A stretch of 62,000 bases of DNA, taken from positions 206,506-268,505 of the forward strand of contig NMRA01000426.1 of assembly GCA_002633005.1 (NCBI GenBank). The letters run 5' to 3'. Positions 55,701 through 62,000 of the stretch are shown here, piece by piece. The stretch comes from Phoronis australis. Its lineage: Eukaryota > Phoronida > Phoronidae. A program made the translations under genes and the position numbers. The notes under the pieces are model-generated. The model had not been told where the DNA came from. It did no database searches and saw nothing but the letters and a program-made list of their open reading frames with translations. Positions within the stretch are counted from its first letter, which is position 1, and each line of letters begins with the position of its first letter.

Positions 55701-58700
55701 CTAAGAGCAGGATCTCTAAAGTGCCTTCGTGTGAGATGCCATTTTTGGAAGAATCATTCCAGGGCATCGCTTTTGATTTGATTTGTCCTGTATCGCCAAT
55801 CACAGACCGAGGAAACAGGTACATTCTCACCATCGGGGACTACCGTTATAACGAGAGTAAAATGACTTATCCGGTTTTCGTTTTTACGTCGTAAGAATTA
55901 AACGCAGATTGTCACGTGATCATTTACGTCATGAATCAGTCACTAGGCCAACTTGGATCATTAGTTTTTGATGCATTCATAGACATGGCCATTGCTTTGT
56001 TGCGTAACTGGTCTATTTTTGAATGCAATCCCCTGCCCACTACTGAACCGCCAACCTAAAGAAAACTGACGACGTCCCGACGTGTTTTAAACGTGTTCTT
56101 ATCGGTAACAGAAAACAACTCCACCTAAGCTCGGAGAAATCCGCAATCGTCTCGTTAGATAAATAATTACCCCACGTAGCTCTGCAGAGTAACATTGTTC
56201 GACCCCCTCTGTGAGCACGTATTGTAACATTTAGAAATAATAACGAGATAATTCTGTTCGCAGGTAATTTTGCTCAATTTTGAGATTGCTCTTGATTGGT
56301 CCTTCAAGCGCTCATTAATCGACGATTTGGCAGCAGTAAGTAAAGTTTGTCACAGTTAGCATAACGATTTGTTGAAATGGATCTCTTAGTGGTTCACCTC
56401 CATCAGGCGTACGTACCGCTAATTGATAATCAAAAAGTTGGATAAAATGGGCTTTGACGTGCTCAAACTTGGGAACTTAACTCAGAAATGGATGATTGGA
56501 TTCATATGTCACTTTCAGATACCATGCTTTCTACAGTTTTCTGAAACTCTGTAAGGAATTGTTTTTAAACATTCCACTTTTCCATGAGAGGTCAACAAAA
56601 AGGACTTTTAATGACGAAATGAACAAACCTAAAACGACATGATCATTTAGAAAACTGTAACATCGTTTTTGAGATTTCATACAGACTATTTCTATCAAAA
56701 GAATTTTGGCCATATCATGGATACCGTTAGGCCTATACTATTTTTTCGTTACATAAAAATCATGCGACTCAATTAATGGCAAATTCTCTAGGCTTTTCAC
56801 TTACATAAAATATATACATTTAGCGACTGAAGTTAAATCTATACTGGCAAATTCTCTAGGCTTTTCACTTACACAAAATATACACATTTAGCGACTGAAG
56901 TTAAATATATAATGGCAAATTCTCTAGGCTTTTCGCTTACATAAAATATATACATTTAGCGACTGAAGTTAAATCTATACTGGCAAATTCTCTAGGCTTT
57001 TCACTTACATGAAATATACACATTTAGCGACTGAAGTTAAATCTATAATGCCAAATTCTCTAGGCTTTTCGCTTACATAAAATATATACATTTAGCGACT
57101 GAAGTTAAATCTATACTGGCAAATTCTCTAGGCTTTTCACTTACATAAAATATACACATTTAGCGACTGAAGTTAAATCTATACTGGCAAATTCTCTAGG
57201 CTTTTCACTTACATAAAATATATACATTTAGCGACTGAAGTTAAATCTATACTGGCAAATTCTCTAGGCTTTTCACTTACATAAAATATATACATTTAGC
57301 GACTGAAGTTAAATCTATACTGGCAAATTCTCTAGGCTTTTCACTTACATAAAATATACACATTTAGCGAGTAGATATTTGTTTAAATGCACAGAATTCT
57401 TGAGGTCATGCATAGACCTAATTCACGCCCACAGGAGGCGCGTTCCAATACGAGGCTCCCTACGATAGCTCTGTTGGCTTATCGGCATACTGGTTGTATT
57501 TCACGTTGCTCGAAGGGCTAGATAAAATGCGTACACTCAACTGCCTGTTTTACAATCCCTAAGGAGTTTGAGATTCGGAAGCTTAGGGTCGTTGCCATGC
57601 GCTGCTACGAAGGAAAATATGTCCGTGTAAAATTTATAAATGTTTTCGAAAAGTTAGATCATATTTTGTTCCATCTCGGTTGCCGAGCATCATAGCAACA
57701 ACCGGAGAATCTTCGGCAAGCCAGGCTTTTTTCATGACTGCGGGTTGAAAGATGATGCATTTTTCTCAGGGCATTCAATCCCTCGATACTGGAGACGAAT
57801 ATCGGCCCTATACCCCTCTCAAAAATATTGAAAAATCCTCCAAAATTCCCCCCACGAGGCCTAAAAATTCCCCTAGTGATTGAAAATTTCTCTCCGAATT
57901 TCTAATTACCTGTAACCACACAGGTGACAATTTGAAAGAGCACAAATGATACTTGAGACCGAGCCTATGAGAGCTTGTAACAAAGTGGGGGTGCTATTGA
58001 TGATGATCGGGAGGTAGATTTTTCCCCTCTTGGCGAAAAAAATCCAGTCTCGTGCAGTCAGAAGGCACAGGCACCTTTCCGCTGAAGAAACATAATAACT
58101 ATGCTTGCTATGTCCAGTAAACTGAAGCTGAGCTCTTAAACGAGGTTATGCTTTGGATGAACGAATTAGTTGTTTTAATTTTAAAATTCAACTTGGTCCA
58201 AATTGATATTTGAATCATAACACATGAAATAGACGTAAGAATTATTAAAACCAAGAAAGTAGAATTTATGGTAAAAAAATTCTTATTTTCAATTATGAGC
58301 CTGGTGTTTCAGTTTAATAAAAAGATATGTAATAACATCAATTATTCTTTCAGATCAATAACAAACCAACTGTTAGTCCCGGTAGTCCCTATCTGACCAG
58401 TGCCTTGGCTATGCTTGATCAACAAATTAAACCTGATGAGACTAATTGCATATGACAGCAAAATGCGACGAGCCACTACTGTCGAATATATCTTAAACAA
58501 TACGAGCAGATGACCTGGTTCCTGTAGAAAGCATTTTATCAACAATTAACAAGAAACGTAACCCTGCATTCAGCATCATAGCTAGTTATCCGTAACACTA
58601 CGATCGCCGCAATTTGGTCATATTTACTTTTCATGTTTCGAACCTAGTTTCCGAAAAAAAAATTATACCTTTTTGTCAGACAACTCTTTGGTGCATTGAC

Positions 58701-59608
58701 TTCTCTAGTGTATTTTTCTACGTCTCTGTGGTTAATTATCGACACATTTTTTAGACAATATCCAGGTTGGACTCGAAAGACCGGCCATTTAACTCAAGCA
58801 ATGTCAACTTCCGCTTTGTTTATCGCAGGGAGCCTCGCTTTGGATTTTAATGTCCGCCGTGTGAATTAGGTATATAACCACAAAAGATCAATGGCAATGC
58901 GACCCACGCGACAATTTATGTAACCGATAGGTATTTTTAGCGTTTATAGATTCTTGAAAGATCAAACGTTTTCACCAGATTATTCTAAATTGATTGCAAG
59001 TACAATATAGGACCACCCGCGTGGGCCACTTATATGCACAACATGGCACCAGTCGTAAGCGATTAGGCCAAAATATACATTAGAATGTAGAATTTTTAGA
59101 AGTTTTATACATCAACAAAAATCAAGGTTAAGTTGACCCTGCAGGCATGTTTAGTGTTGTTGTTTACCTCGGTGCCTGATTCAAACAAAATAATTCTCAT
59201 GGTCGAATCTCACTAATTTTGAACGAAAATAATTGTCAAAATTGGTCTTTTTCAATATTTAAAAGATTCTAGCATTGTTTTGAATGTCGATACTGTCTCA
59301 AAAGATTGTTCGGTGGTAGCTGTGAGCTTATGTAGAGCCTTATCGACAAGTCTGTATTTAGTCAAATATCTAGGAAACGTTTTGCCCTTTGGTGCTTATT
59401 TCTCCCAATAATGGTCAAATGAGTTGATTCTTACCCTAACAGGGTTTATCCTTCCTACAAAATGAGACATTAATCAAGTCTCATGGGAAGCTGAAGAGTA
59501 CAAACTGCGTTGTTGACAATCGATGGCTTTTGAAAATCAGTGACCATGGAATCCCTGAACTGCGAGCTTTTAGGAGGTCGCCAGAAGTCGAGAAAGACTG
59601 TGACGCAG
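31543..59608 (+). CDS. Receptor guanylate cyclase-type gene (ANF-receptor/TM/kinase homology), 15 exons, 3' partial
   Basis: This is the gene-level entry; exons follow. The joined exons give about 717 residues in one frame: signal peptide, periplasmic-fold ANF-receptor ligand-binding domain, juxtamembrane CxxxxxC segment, a single TM helix and most of a kinase-homology domain. This order is that of membrane guanylate cyclases (natriuretic-peptide receptor type), which make cGMP when a ligand binds outside. The key motifs are WNLPQISW, GVTGTVLMDEHGDR, FIGACLDPPDMC, CPKGSL and SHGKLKSTNCVVD. No cyclase catalytic domain lies in the window; it would be expected beyond 62000. If it is absent, the gene would be a clearance-like or pseudokinase receptor. 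All 14 exon junctions are phase-compatible. The gene runs head to head with the adhesion GPCR. Confidence 0.92.
31830..31960. repeat. 42-bp tandem repeat, three copies
   Basis: Three copies of a unit containing GAGATACACGTGCGGGT and GATGGCATACA start 80 bp after the exon 1 donor of the receptor GC. The length is a multiple of 3, so the minus strand stays open as 14-residue repeats. Confidence 0.9.
34030..34141. repeat. 16-bp tandem repeat, seven copies
   Basis: Seven essentially perfect copies of TCTGGCACAGGTTGTG, so the array is recent. Its reading frames give 16-residue periodic peptides on both strands, which I treat as artefacts. Confidence 0.97.
34241..34320 (-). repeat. tRNA-derived SINE-like sequence or tRNA pseudogene
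   Basis: On the minus strand the A-box-like TAGCGAAGTGGTATGAG is followed by a perfect B box, GGTTCGAGTCC. Spacing fits a tRNA-type RNA polymerase III promoter. The T stem has a mismatch and the acceptor stem does not close well, so I do not call a functional tRNA. Confidence 0.65.
34430..34915. repeat. Degenerate ~155-bp tandem units with ATGCAAAT octamers
   Basis: Three to four diverged units share TTTATGCAAATNAA, CCNCCATTAT, a 'cttataact' word and TCAGTGAATTTAATGGA-type words. The octamer ATGCAAAT is exact at about 34745 and 34900. In animals this is a POU/Oct binding site, here probably carried by the repeat. Confidence 0.65.
35714..35853 (+). mobile_element. MITE copy B with terminal inverted repeats
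   Basis: It begins CGTTCAGTAACGCT and ends AGCGTTACTGAACG, a perfect 14-bp terminal inverted repeat, about 140 bp long. Copy A at 1438-1567 is the same element in the other orientation. There is no coding capacity, so mobilisation would need another element's transposase. Confidence 0.88.
37900..38205. repeat. 27-bp tandem repeat, about 11 copies
   Basis: The unit is GACAGTATAATGCCTACTAA followed by TATNTAT. A unit length divisible by 3 keeps frames open on both strands (99 and 151 codons); these encode simple repeats and are not taken as genes. Confidence 0.95.
38211..38298. repeat. 44-bp direct duplication
   Basis: TTTAATGAAGGTTGGCGCTG occurs twice, about 44 bp apart, directly after the 27-bp array. 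The copies differ at a few positions. Confidence 0.85.
39702..39811 (+). CDS. Receptor GC exon 2: ligand-binding domain
   Basis: The acceptor is TTTGTTGTAG|G and the donor CCACT|GTACGT. It is 110 nt, phase 2 in and phase 1 out. The joined codon gives Gln. YDFIDEEAPQTRGVAALIAL and then DVHLIITSPS correspond to the strand-helix-strand usually reading 'DTxCxxxxGLxxxxxLI...VxxIIGPxC'. The usual Cys of GPxC is not retained. Intron 1, before this exon, is about 8 kb. Confidence 0.88.
40249..40407. repeat. 53-bp tandem repeat, three perfect copies
   Basis: Three identical copies of a unit starting ATCAAGAGCATACTAGAATG and ending CCATTATGTACTAC. Perfect identity implies very recent expansion, or an assembly that collapsed a longer array. 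Confidence 0.97.
41353..41624 (+). CDS. Receptor GC exon 3: ligand-binding domain core
   Basis: The acceptor is TTTTGTTTCAG|TT and the donor TTTGAG|GTTTGC. It is 272 nt, phase 1 in and phase 0 out. It encodes LLASSWNLPQISWAASNAEF, a hallmark of the family ('LAxxWNxPxISxxxxxxxF'), then AVVEICDHFQWHVISIL, equivalent to 'xxxxFxWxxVxxL'. CETGMHH and ENCPSSNAS supply a cysteine pair and a glycosylation sequon. Confidence 0.93.
42557..42770 (+). CDS. Receptor GC exon 4: ligand-binding domain
   Basis: The acceptor is TGTTGTCTCAG|AGACTT and the donor AAAAG|GTAAAT. It is 214 nt, phase 0 in and phase 1 out. It encodes SWPIVKIVDIFQTDDLAA, a helix rich in Val/Ala/Leu/Ser, and TDFSVELTKLKSIS. This is the usual segment between the two lobes, before 'RVIxLCG'. 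It joins exon 5 through a split Val codon. Confidence 0.85.
43437..43627 (+). CDS. Receptor GC exon 5: ligand-binding domain, second lobe
   Basis: The acceptor is TTTCACGTTCTTAG|TG and the donor TTTAAG|GTGCGA. It is 191 nt, phase 1 in and phase 0 out. It encodes IILCGTKRVIRHIMLKARDL then DMTSGDFVFIAADPYW, matching 'vixxCGxxxxxRxIMLxAxxLGMTxGDYVFF' of natriuretic-peptide-type receptors very closely. Confidence 0.95.
44129..44239 (+). CDS. Receptor GC exon 6: ligand-binding domain
   Basis: The acceptor is ATCTGCTTCATAG|CTATCA and the donor GAAAC|GTACGT. It is 111 nt, phase 0 on both sides. It encodes LSFDFYREEDEKRLREFKKN, a strand followed by a charged helix as expected ('xFxxxVxxR'). It also carries a glycosylation sequon (Asn-Val-Thr). 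Confidence 0.82.
45349..45484 (+). CDS. Receptor GC exon 7: ligand-binding domain
   Basis: The acceptor is TTTGCCCGCACAG|GCCTCC and the donor TTTCGTG|GTAAGC. It is 136 nt, phase 0 in and phase 1 out. It encodes SPFLHDAMMVYFYYLNKT, the family helix 'xxYLxDAVxLYAxALNET', and ends in the strand leading into 'FxGVTG'. Confidence 0.93.
45870..46000 (+). CDS. Receptor GC exon 8: end of ligand-binding domain
   Basis: The acceptor is GTCTGTGTTGCAG|GT and the donor AAGAAG|GTGATA. It is 131 nt, phase 1 in and phase 0 out. It encodes GVTGTVLMDEHGDRIPNFVL, the family's 'GVTGxVxIDxxGDRxxxxxL' hairpin, then a Tyr/Val-rich strand and a Trp-Ala-Pro turn before the membrane. Confidence 0.95.
46243..46421. 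mobile_element. MITE-like element with nested palindrome
   Basis: AATTGACCTATCG and CGATAGGTCAATT form a perfect 13-bp terminal inverted repeat, 179 bp end to end. Inside is a second palindrome, TTTTACCCGGCAACATGC paired with GTTTGTCGGGTAAAA. It lies in receptor GC intron 8. Confidence 0.8.
47397..47448 (+). CDS. Receptor GC exon 9: juxtamembrane Cys segment (52 bp)
   Basis: This micro-exon encodes PLPKDNPNCGLSGTCKQ, equivalent to the extracellular juxtamembrane 'PxDxPxCGxxGExC' hinge of receptor guanylate cyclases. The required acceptor is the second of two AGs (TTCAGGAAG|CC). The first AG, 4 nt earlier, would shift the frame. The donor is CAAG|GTACAC. Phase 0 in and phase 1 out, which is exactly what exons 8 and 10 need. 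Confidence 0.87.
47884..48792. mobile_element. Fold-back element with THAP-like start in each arm
   Basis: Arms of about 300 bp (47884-48189 and 48487-48792) are diverged reverse complements around a roughly 300-bp unique centre. Both arms, reading inward, start a protein MPHCCCVPGCTHYR (ATG at 48148 plus strand, ATG at 48525 minus strand). CCxPGC directly after the initiator Met resembles the zinc-binding start of THAP domains, which are also present in P-element-type transposases. Each frame runs out after 68-70 codons. It inserted in receptor GC intron 8 and ends about 0.6 kb from the TM exon. Confidence 0.75.
49372..49471 (+). CDS. Receptor GC exon 10: transmembrane helix
   Basis: The acceptor is TGCTGTCATTGCAG|CC and the donor CATAAG|GTAAGT. 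It is 100 nt, phase 1 in and phase 2 out. It encodes a single uninterrupted hydrophobic helix beginning STITSMLLLGLTAGM and ending VIIAVSLVAAI, followed at once by Arg residues (stop-transfer) from the exon junction. Confidence 0.93.
49632..49713 (+). CDS. Receptor GC exon 11: inner juxtamembrane, start of kinase homology
   Basis: The acceptor is TTTTGTTTGTCAG|G and the donor GCTAAA|GTACGT. It is 82 nt, phase 2 in and phase 0 out. It encodes RRRFETELSKMAWRIDLKEL. 'YExELxxMxWRIxWxDI' at this position is a recognised signature just inside the membrane in receptor guanylate cyclases. Confidence 0.95.
51018..51080. repeat. 21-bp GA-rich tandem repeat, three copies
   Basis: Three copies of a unit like GGCGAGGGGATGGGGCAGTA, purine-rich on the plus strand, in receptor GC intron 11. 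The G runs could favour unusual structures. Confidence 0.92.
52090..52531 (-). other. Unrecognised open frames, possible decayed insertion
   Basis: Two overlapping minus-strand frames encode a partly hydrophobic peptide (FDYGLILARVGVFGILLGAP) and a basic one (HLERWHFNRFLMKRP). No family was recognised. Together they might be one broken coding sequence with a frame change near 52310-52370, for example a decayed transposon or retrocopy. This is inference only. Confidence 0.25.
53579..53782 (+). CDS. Receptor GC exon 12: kinase-homology N-lobe, GC-AG donor
   Basis: The acceptor is TCTCTCTCTCAG|GTGGGC. The exon is 204 nt, phase 0 on both sides. It encodes a long linker, then CIAQYKGTSVIIQRLYM, which matches 'xxYKGxxVAIKxL', and KRHHQIELKE. 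The VAIK lysine is replaced by Gln. The family alignment continues ELKE|LREISHD, which requires the exon to end at GAG|GCAAGT. This is a GC donor with an otherwise perfect consensus; no GT donor keeps phase. Confidence 0.92.
54687..54791 (+). CDS. Receptor GC exon 13: kinase-homology hinge
   Basis: The acceptor is GATTTCATTTCAG|CTGCGG and the donor CTAATG|GTAGGC. It is 105 nt, phase 0 on both sides. It encodes LREISHDNLNQFIGACLDPP, DMCLMYVYCPKGSL. This is an excellent match to the family 'HxNLxxFIGAxxDPPxxCxxxEYCxKGSL'. Confidence 0.97.
55598..55885 (+). pseudogene. Ty3/gypsy-type integrase fragment
   Basis: The frame reads FIWRRACVDWVEG, ARDICQRTTPKSR, then FQGIAFDLICPVSPITDRGN and RYILTIGDY. 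This is the end of the zinc-binding module ('CxxCQRxKP', first Cys lost) and the start of the catalytic core ('xxDxxGPLPxxxxGNRYILxxxDxxT', with Asp of the first catalytic position). It is cut off after the first core strands, has no LTRs nearby and lies in receptor GC intron 13. Confidence 0.8.
56264..56335 (+). CDS. Receptor GC exon 14: kinase-homology C-lobe helix
   Basis: The acceptor is AATTCTGTTCGCAG|GTAATT and the donor GCAGCA|GTAAGT. It is 72 nt, phase 0 on both sides. It encodes VILLNFEIALDWSFKRSLID, equivalent to 'DxLxNxxIxLDWxFxxSLxxDI', followed by Asp-Leu-Ala-Ala. Confidence 0.95.
56336..59442. other. Receptor GC intron 14 (3.1 kb)
   Basis: Phase 0 on both sides. Apart from the 68-bp array I see only AT-rich unique sequence and diverged dispersed pieces. 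No exon is needed between exons 14 and 15, because the kinase-homology alignment is continuous. Confidence 0.6.
56777..57370. repeat. 68-bp tandem repeat, nearly nine copies
   Basis: Starts at 56777 and repeats every 68 bp with few changes. Each unit contains TGGCAAATTCTCTAGGCTTT and CATTTAGCGACTGAAG. The last copy is incomplete. AT-rich, in receptor GC intron 14. Confidence 0.98.
59443..59608 (+). CDS. Receptor GC exon 15: kinase-homology catalytic-loop region (pseudokinase)
   Basis: The acceptor is GATTCTTACCCTAACAG|GG and the donor GACGCAG|GTAAGA. It is 166 nt, phase 0 in and phase 1 out. It encodes GLSFLQNETLIKSHGKLKST then NCVVDNRWLLKISDHGI. The HRD motif is His-Gly-Lys and the DFG motif is Asp-His-Gly, so phosphotransfer is not expected. 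That is normal for this domain, which gates the cyclase. The next expected motif (LWTAPELLR) is not found before the window ends. Confidence 0.96.
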
Positions 59609-59668
59609 GTAAGACAATGATATAATGACCTTTTATTGCTGTTGTAATAACGGCATTTTGCTATAAGA

Positions 59669-60057
59669 CCGAACTTAACTACGGTCTCAGCGGAGCGTCG
59701 ACGTAAACTGCGAAGTTAATCGGTTCTTACCGGCTTCGGCAGTTGACGAACATCGACTAAGTGACGCTGTCATTGACGTAATCGCAAAGTAGCGCTGCGC
59801 GCTAAAGTGTTTTTAATGTGATAATTTGGGAACATTCACGTGCTAATCGACATAAAATTTATTTTTAATTCGATTGGCGATTATTTGAGAAAACTATTAG
59901 TGACGACACTTAACCCTTTAATTTCTGGCGATAACAGTGGCACCTGGCCTTAACATCGATGGGACCGAAGTTGAACGTTTATACTGCACCGCAGCATCGA
60001 CGCTCCGCTGTTAAATCCATCTGTTTACTGCGAAGTTAACTGGCGCTGTTAAGTTCG
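59669..60057. mobile_element. MITE-like element with GAACTTAAC termini
   Basis: CGAACTTAAC near 59670 and GTTAAGTTCG near 60048 form terminal inverted repeats. A second inverted pair (CAGCGGAGCGTCGA and TCGACGCTCCGCTG) is nested inside. About 390 bp, noncoding, 60 bp after the exon 15 donor. Confidence 0.7.
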
Positions 60058-60199
60058 ATCCAGGACTAAAGTTAAGCTTTCATACCGACCACAACTCCCC
60101 AAAAACATCGACGCGTCGACGTTTGTATGGAAGGCCCGACAGACTCAGCAACTTCAAACACGATAAAAAGTCAACGTCGACAAAACAACAAACAAGTAT

Positions 60200-60960
60200 T
60201 CGTAGTCATAGAAATTACTCCGCACTCAGTCCATAAATTACTCCTCACTCAGCCAATGAATAATTCCGCAATCGACCCTCCCCAGACCCTCCCCGTGACA
60301 GCAGAATGCACCAGCATATCCCCAATGATCCTGTCAGTGACAGGTATTACAGGTATTATTTCCGCAATCGACCCACAAATTACTCCTCACACCCCAAAAA
60401 TTACTCCTCACTCATTCCATAAATTACTTTTCACTCCACCCATAAGTTAGTCTTCACTCAGCCCGGATTACTCTTCAGTCAGCCCATAACTTACTGCTTA
60501 CTCCGCCCATAAATTACTCTTCACCCAGCCAATAAATTATTCCGCACTCAGGCCGTAAATTACTCTTCACTCGGCCCATAAAATACTCTTCACTCAGCCC
60601 ACAAGTTACTCCTCACGCAGCGCATATATTACTCATGCACAGCCTACAAATTACTCATGCACAGCCTACAAGTTACTCATCGCACAGCCTACAAATTACT
60701 CATCGCACAGCCTACAAATTACTCATCGCACAGCCTACAAATTACTCATCACACAGCCTACAAGTTACTCATCGCACAGCCTACAAATTACTCATCGCAC
60801 AGCCTACAAATTACTCATCGCACAGTCTACAAGTTACTCATCGCACAGCCTACAAATTACTCATCGCACAGTCTACAAGTTACTCATCGCACAGCCTATA
60901 AATTATTCCACACGCAACTCACAAATTAATACCCAGGCAGCCTTTAAATTACTCTACACT
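60200..60960. repeat. 23-bp satellite with degenerate flank
   Basis: The clean core (about 60640-60900) repeats AAATTACTCATCGCACAGCC plus TAC every 23 bp, about eleven times. It is flanked by older copies with TACTCTTCACTCAGCCCATAA words. Frames of 88-90 codons are produced by the array. Confidence 0.95.
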
Positions 60961-61599
60961 CAGCCCTCAAAATCGTATAGCGAACTTTTTAAAAACAATT
61001 ATTTGGCAACGGTCTAAATTGGTTTTGTATAAGAATTAATTGTGTTTCATTGTAAGTTCTTGTCTGTTTTTATTAACAAAATGATCTGCAGCTATCGGGA
61101 TGAATGGCTGAACCTGTTAAATCTCTATCAATTTAGTTAAATTTACTGTTGGTCTAATTAGAGGGGTGAATGAGGTTGTACATTGTATGCTTCCGCTGCG
61201 CTATCACAAGAACAACCATTCATTTAGACTGATCGCCATGGTGAAATTAGTCTCAAATTGTTTGTAGTCAAATTTACAGTCATTGAGAGATCTGAAAGTC
61301 CGTGATTGGACGAGGCCTTGTTAATTTATGCGCCGAGCATGCCCATAGAGAATAATGACCTAATAAATCTTTGCAAAACACAGAGATCACTTGATGTCTG
61401 AGGAACAAGTTGATATTACTGTAGTAAGTGATCTAAATCTAAAGTTTGCTTCTTGACGTCACGCCAGTTTACAGCACTTTGATATTCTCAATGGGTGGGG
61501 CAACAAGTGTGTGGACACGATGATACACGACAAATAGACCTTATTAAAGGTAAATCCGTCTGCACCTCTCACAATTGTTCACGACACATCTTTAACACG

Positions 61600-62000
61600 A
61601 CTCTAGATTTTGTGTATCGTGTTCCAGCATAGTCGGTGGAACAACTGTCGATTTTGGTGATCTTGACTTCATTATCAAGGTCGCAACGAGAAAATCAAGT
61701 TTTGACGTTAGAAAATGTTCTTGGCACAATACATTAAGAAAAGAAGCTGCTTTGGGTTGTTTATAATTTGTCTCCAAAGTATAGATGGGGCGACTCCAGG
61801 CGTCACTAGATTTTGGTGACCTTGACAACATTGTCAAGGCCACAGCAAGAAAATCCTACGGTAAATTGAAAAATGTAATGAAATCTCAAGGTGAAAGCTT
61901 TACGTGTCCATGTTTCACATCGTGTTCTATGAGCAGCATCTCTGGACGCCAGTCGATTGTGGTGACCTTGAACTTGTTACAACAAAAGGGCGAGAAATTC
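61600..62000. repeat. ~165-bp degenerate tandem units running off the window
   Basis: GATTTTGGTGACCTTGA-type words recur at about 61652, 61810 and 61957, each followed by a TCAAGG(T/C) and AGAAAAT context. The array continues past the window edge. Confidence 0.7.

Noticed and set aside
60635-60929. Two ~90-codon plus-strand frames with Tyr-Lys-Leu-Leu/Ser-His-Ser-Leu-Gln repeats
   Set aside because: Generated by the 23-bp satellite in shifted frames.

Overview
This is nuclear DNA of an intron-rich animal, most likely a marine invertebrate. The reasons are short coding exons (52 to 642 bp) with GT-AG borders, introns from about 0.1 to 8 kb, AT-rich noncoding sequence crowded with minisatellites and inverted-repeat elements, and two receptor families typical of metazoans. 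I cannot name the species. Nothing bacterial is present: no operons, no long uninterrupted ORFs. Exon models were built by hand from splice sites, reading-phase continuity and family motifs, so they are predictions.

Left half (about 5.66-25.93 kb, minus strand): a multi-exon adhesion G-protein-coupled receptor. Exon 1 (25570-25927) encodes a signal peptide and a polar stretch. Exon 2 holds a linker and the start of a hormone-receptor motif (HormR). Exons 3-6 give the rest of HormR and the GAIN domain, exon 7 the GPS autoproteolysis motif, and exons 8-13 the seven-helix domain. All twelve intron phases agree across the junctions. The last exon carries a one-base frame break in the TM6 'LGxGW' motif and an odd TM5 junction, so the 3' end is either damaged, misassembled or diverged.

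Middle (25.93-31.46 kb): a roughly 5.5-kb head-to-head intergenic region. It holds a 0.2-kb hairpin element, a decayed LINE endonuclease fragment and a TATA-like box upstream of the right-hand gene.

Right half (31.5 kb to beyond 62 kb, plus strand): a receptor guanylate cyclase-type gene. Fifteen exons are visible: signal peptide, ANF-receptor-type ligand-binding domain (exons 1-8), juxtamembrane cysteines (exon 9), one transmembrane helix (exon 10) and a kinase-homology domain lacking catalytic residues (exons 11-15). The window ends inside intron 15, so the end of the kinase-homology domain and any cyclase domain are not visible. One intron uses a GC-AG donor.

The introns and flanks are rich in satellites (16, 23, 27, 42, 53, 57 and 68-bp units among others), MITE-like inverted repeats, a 0.9-kb fold-back element with a THAP-like start in each arm, a Ty3/gypsy integrase relic and a tRNA-derived SINE-like sequence. 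Both genes encode cell-surface receptors. Their divergent arrangement permits, but does not show, shared regulation.
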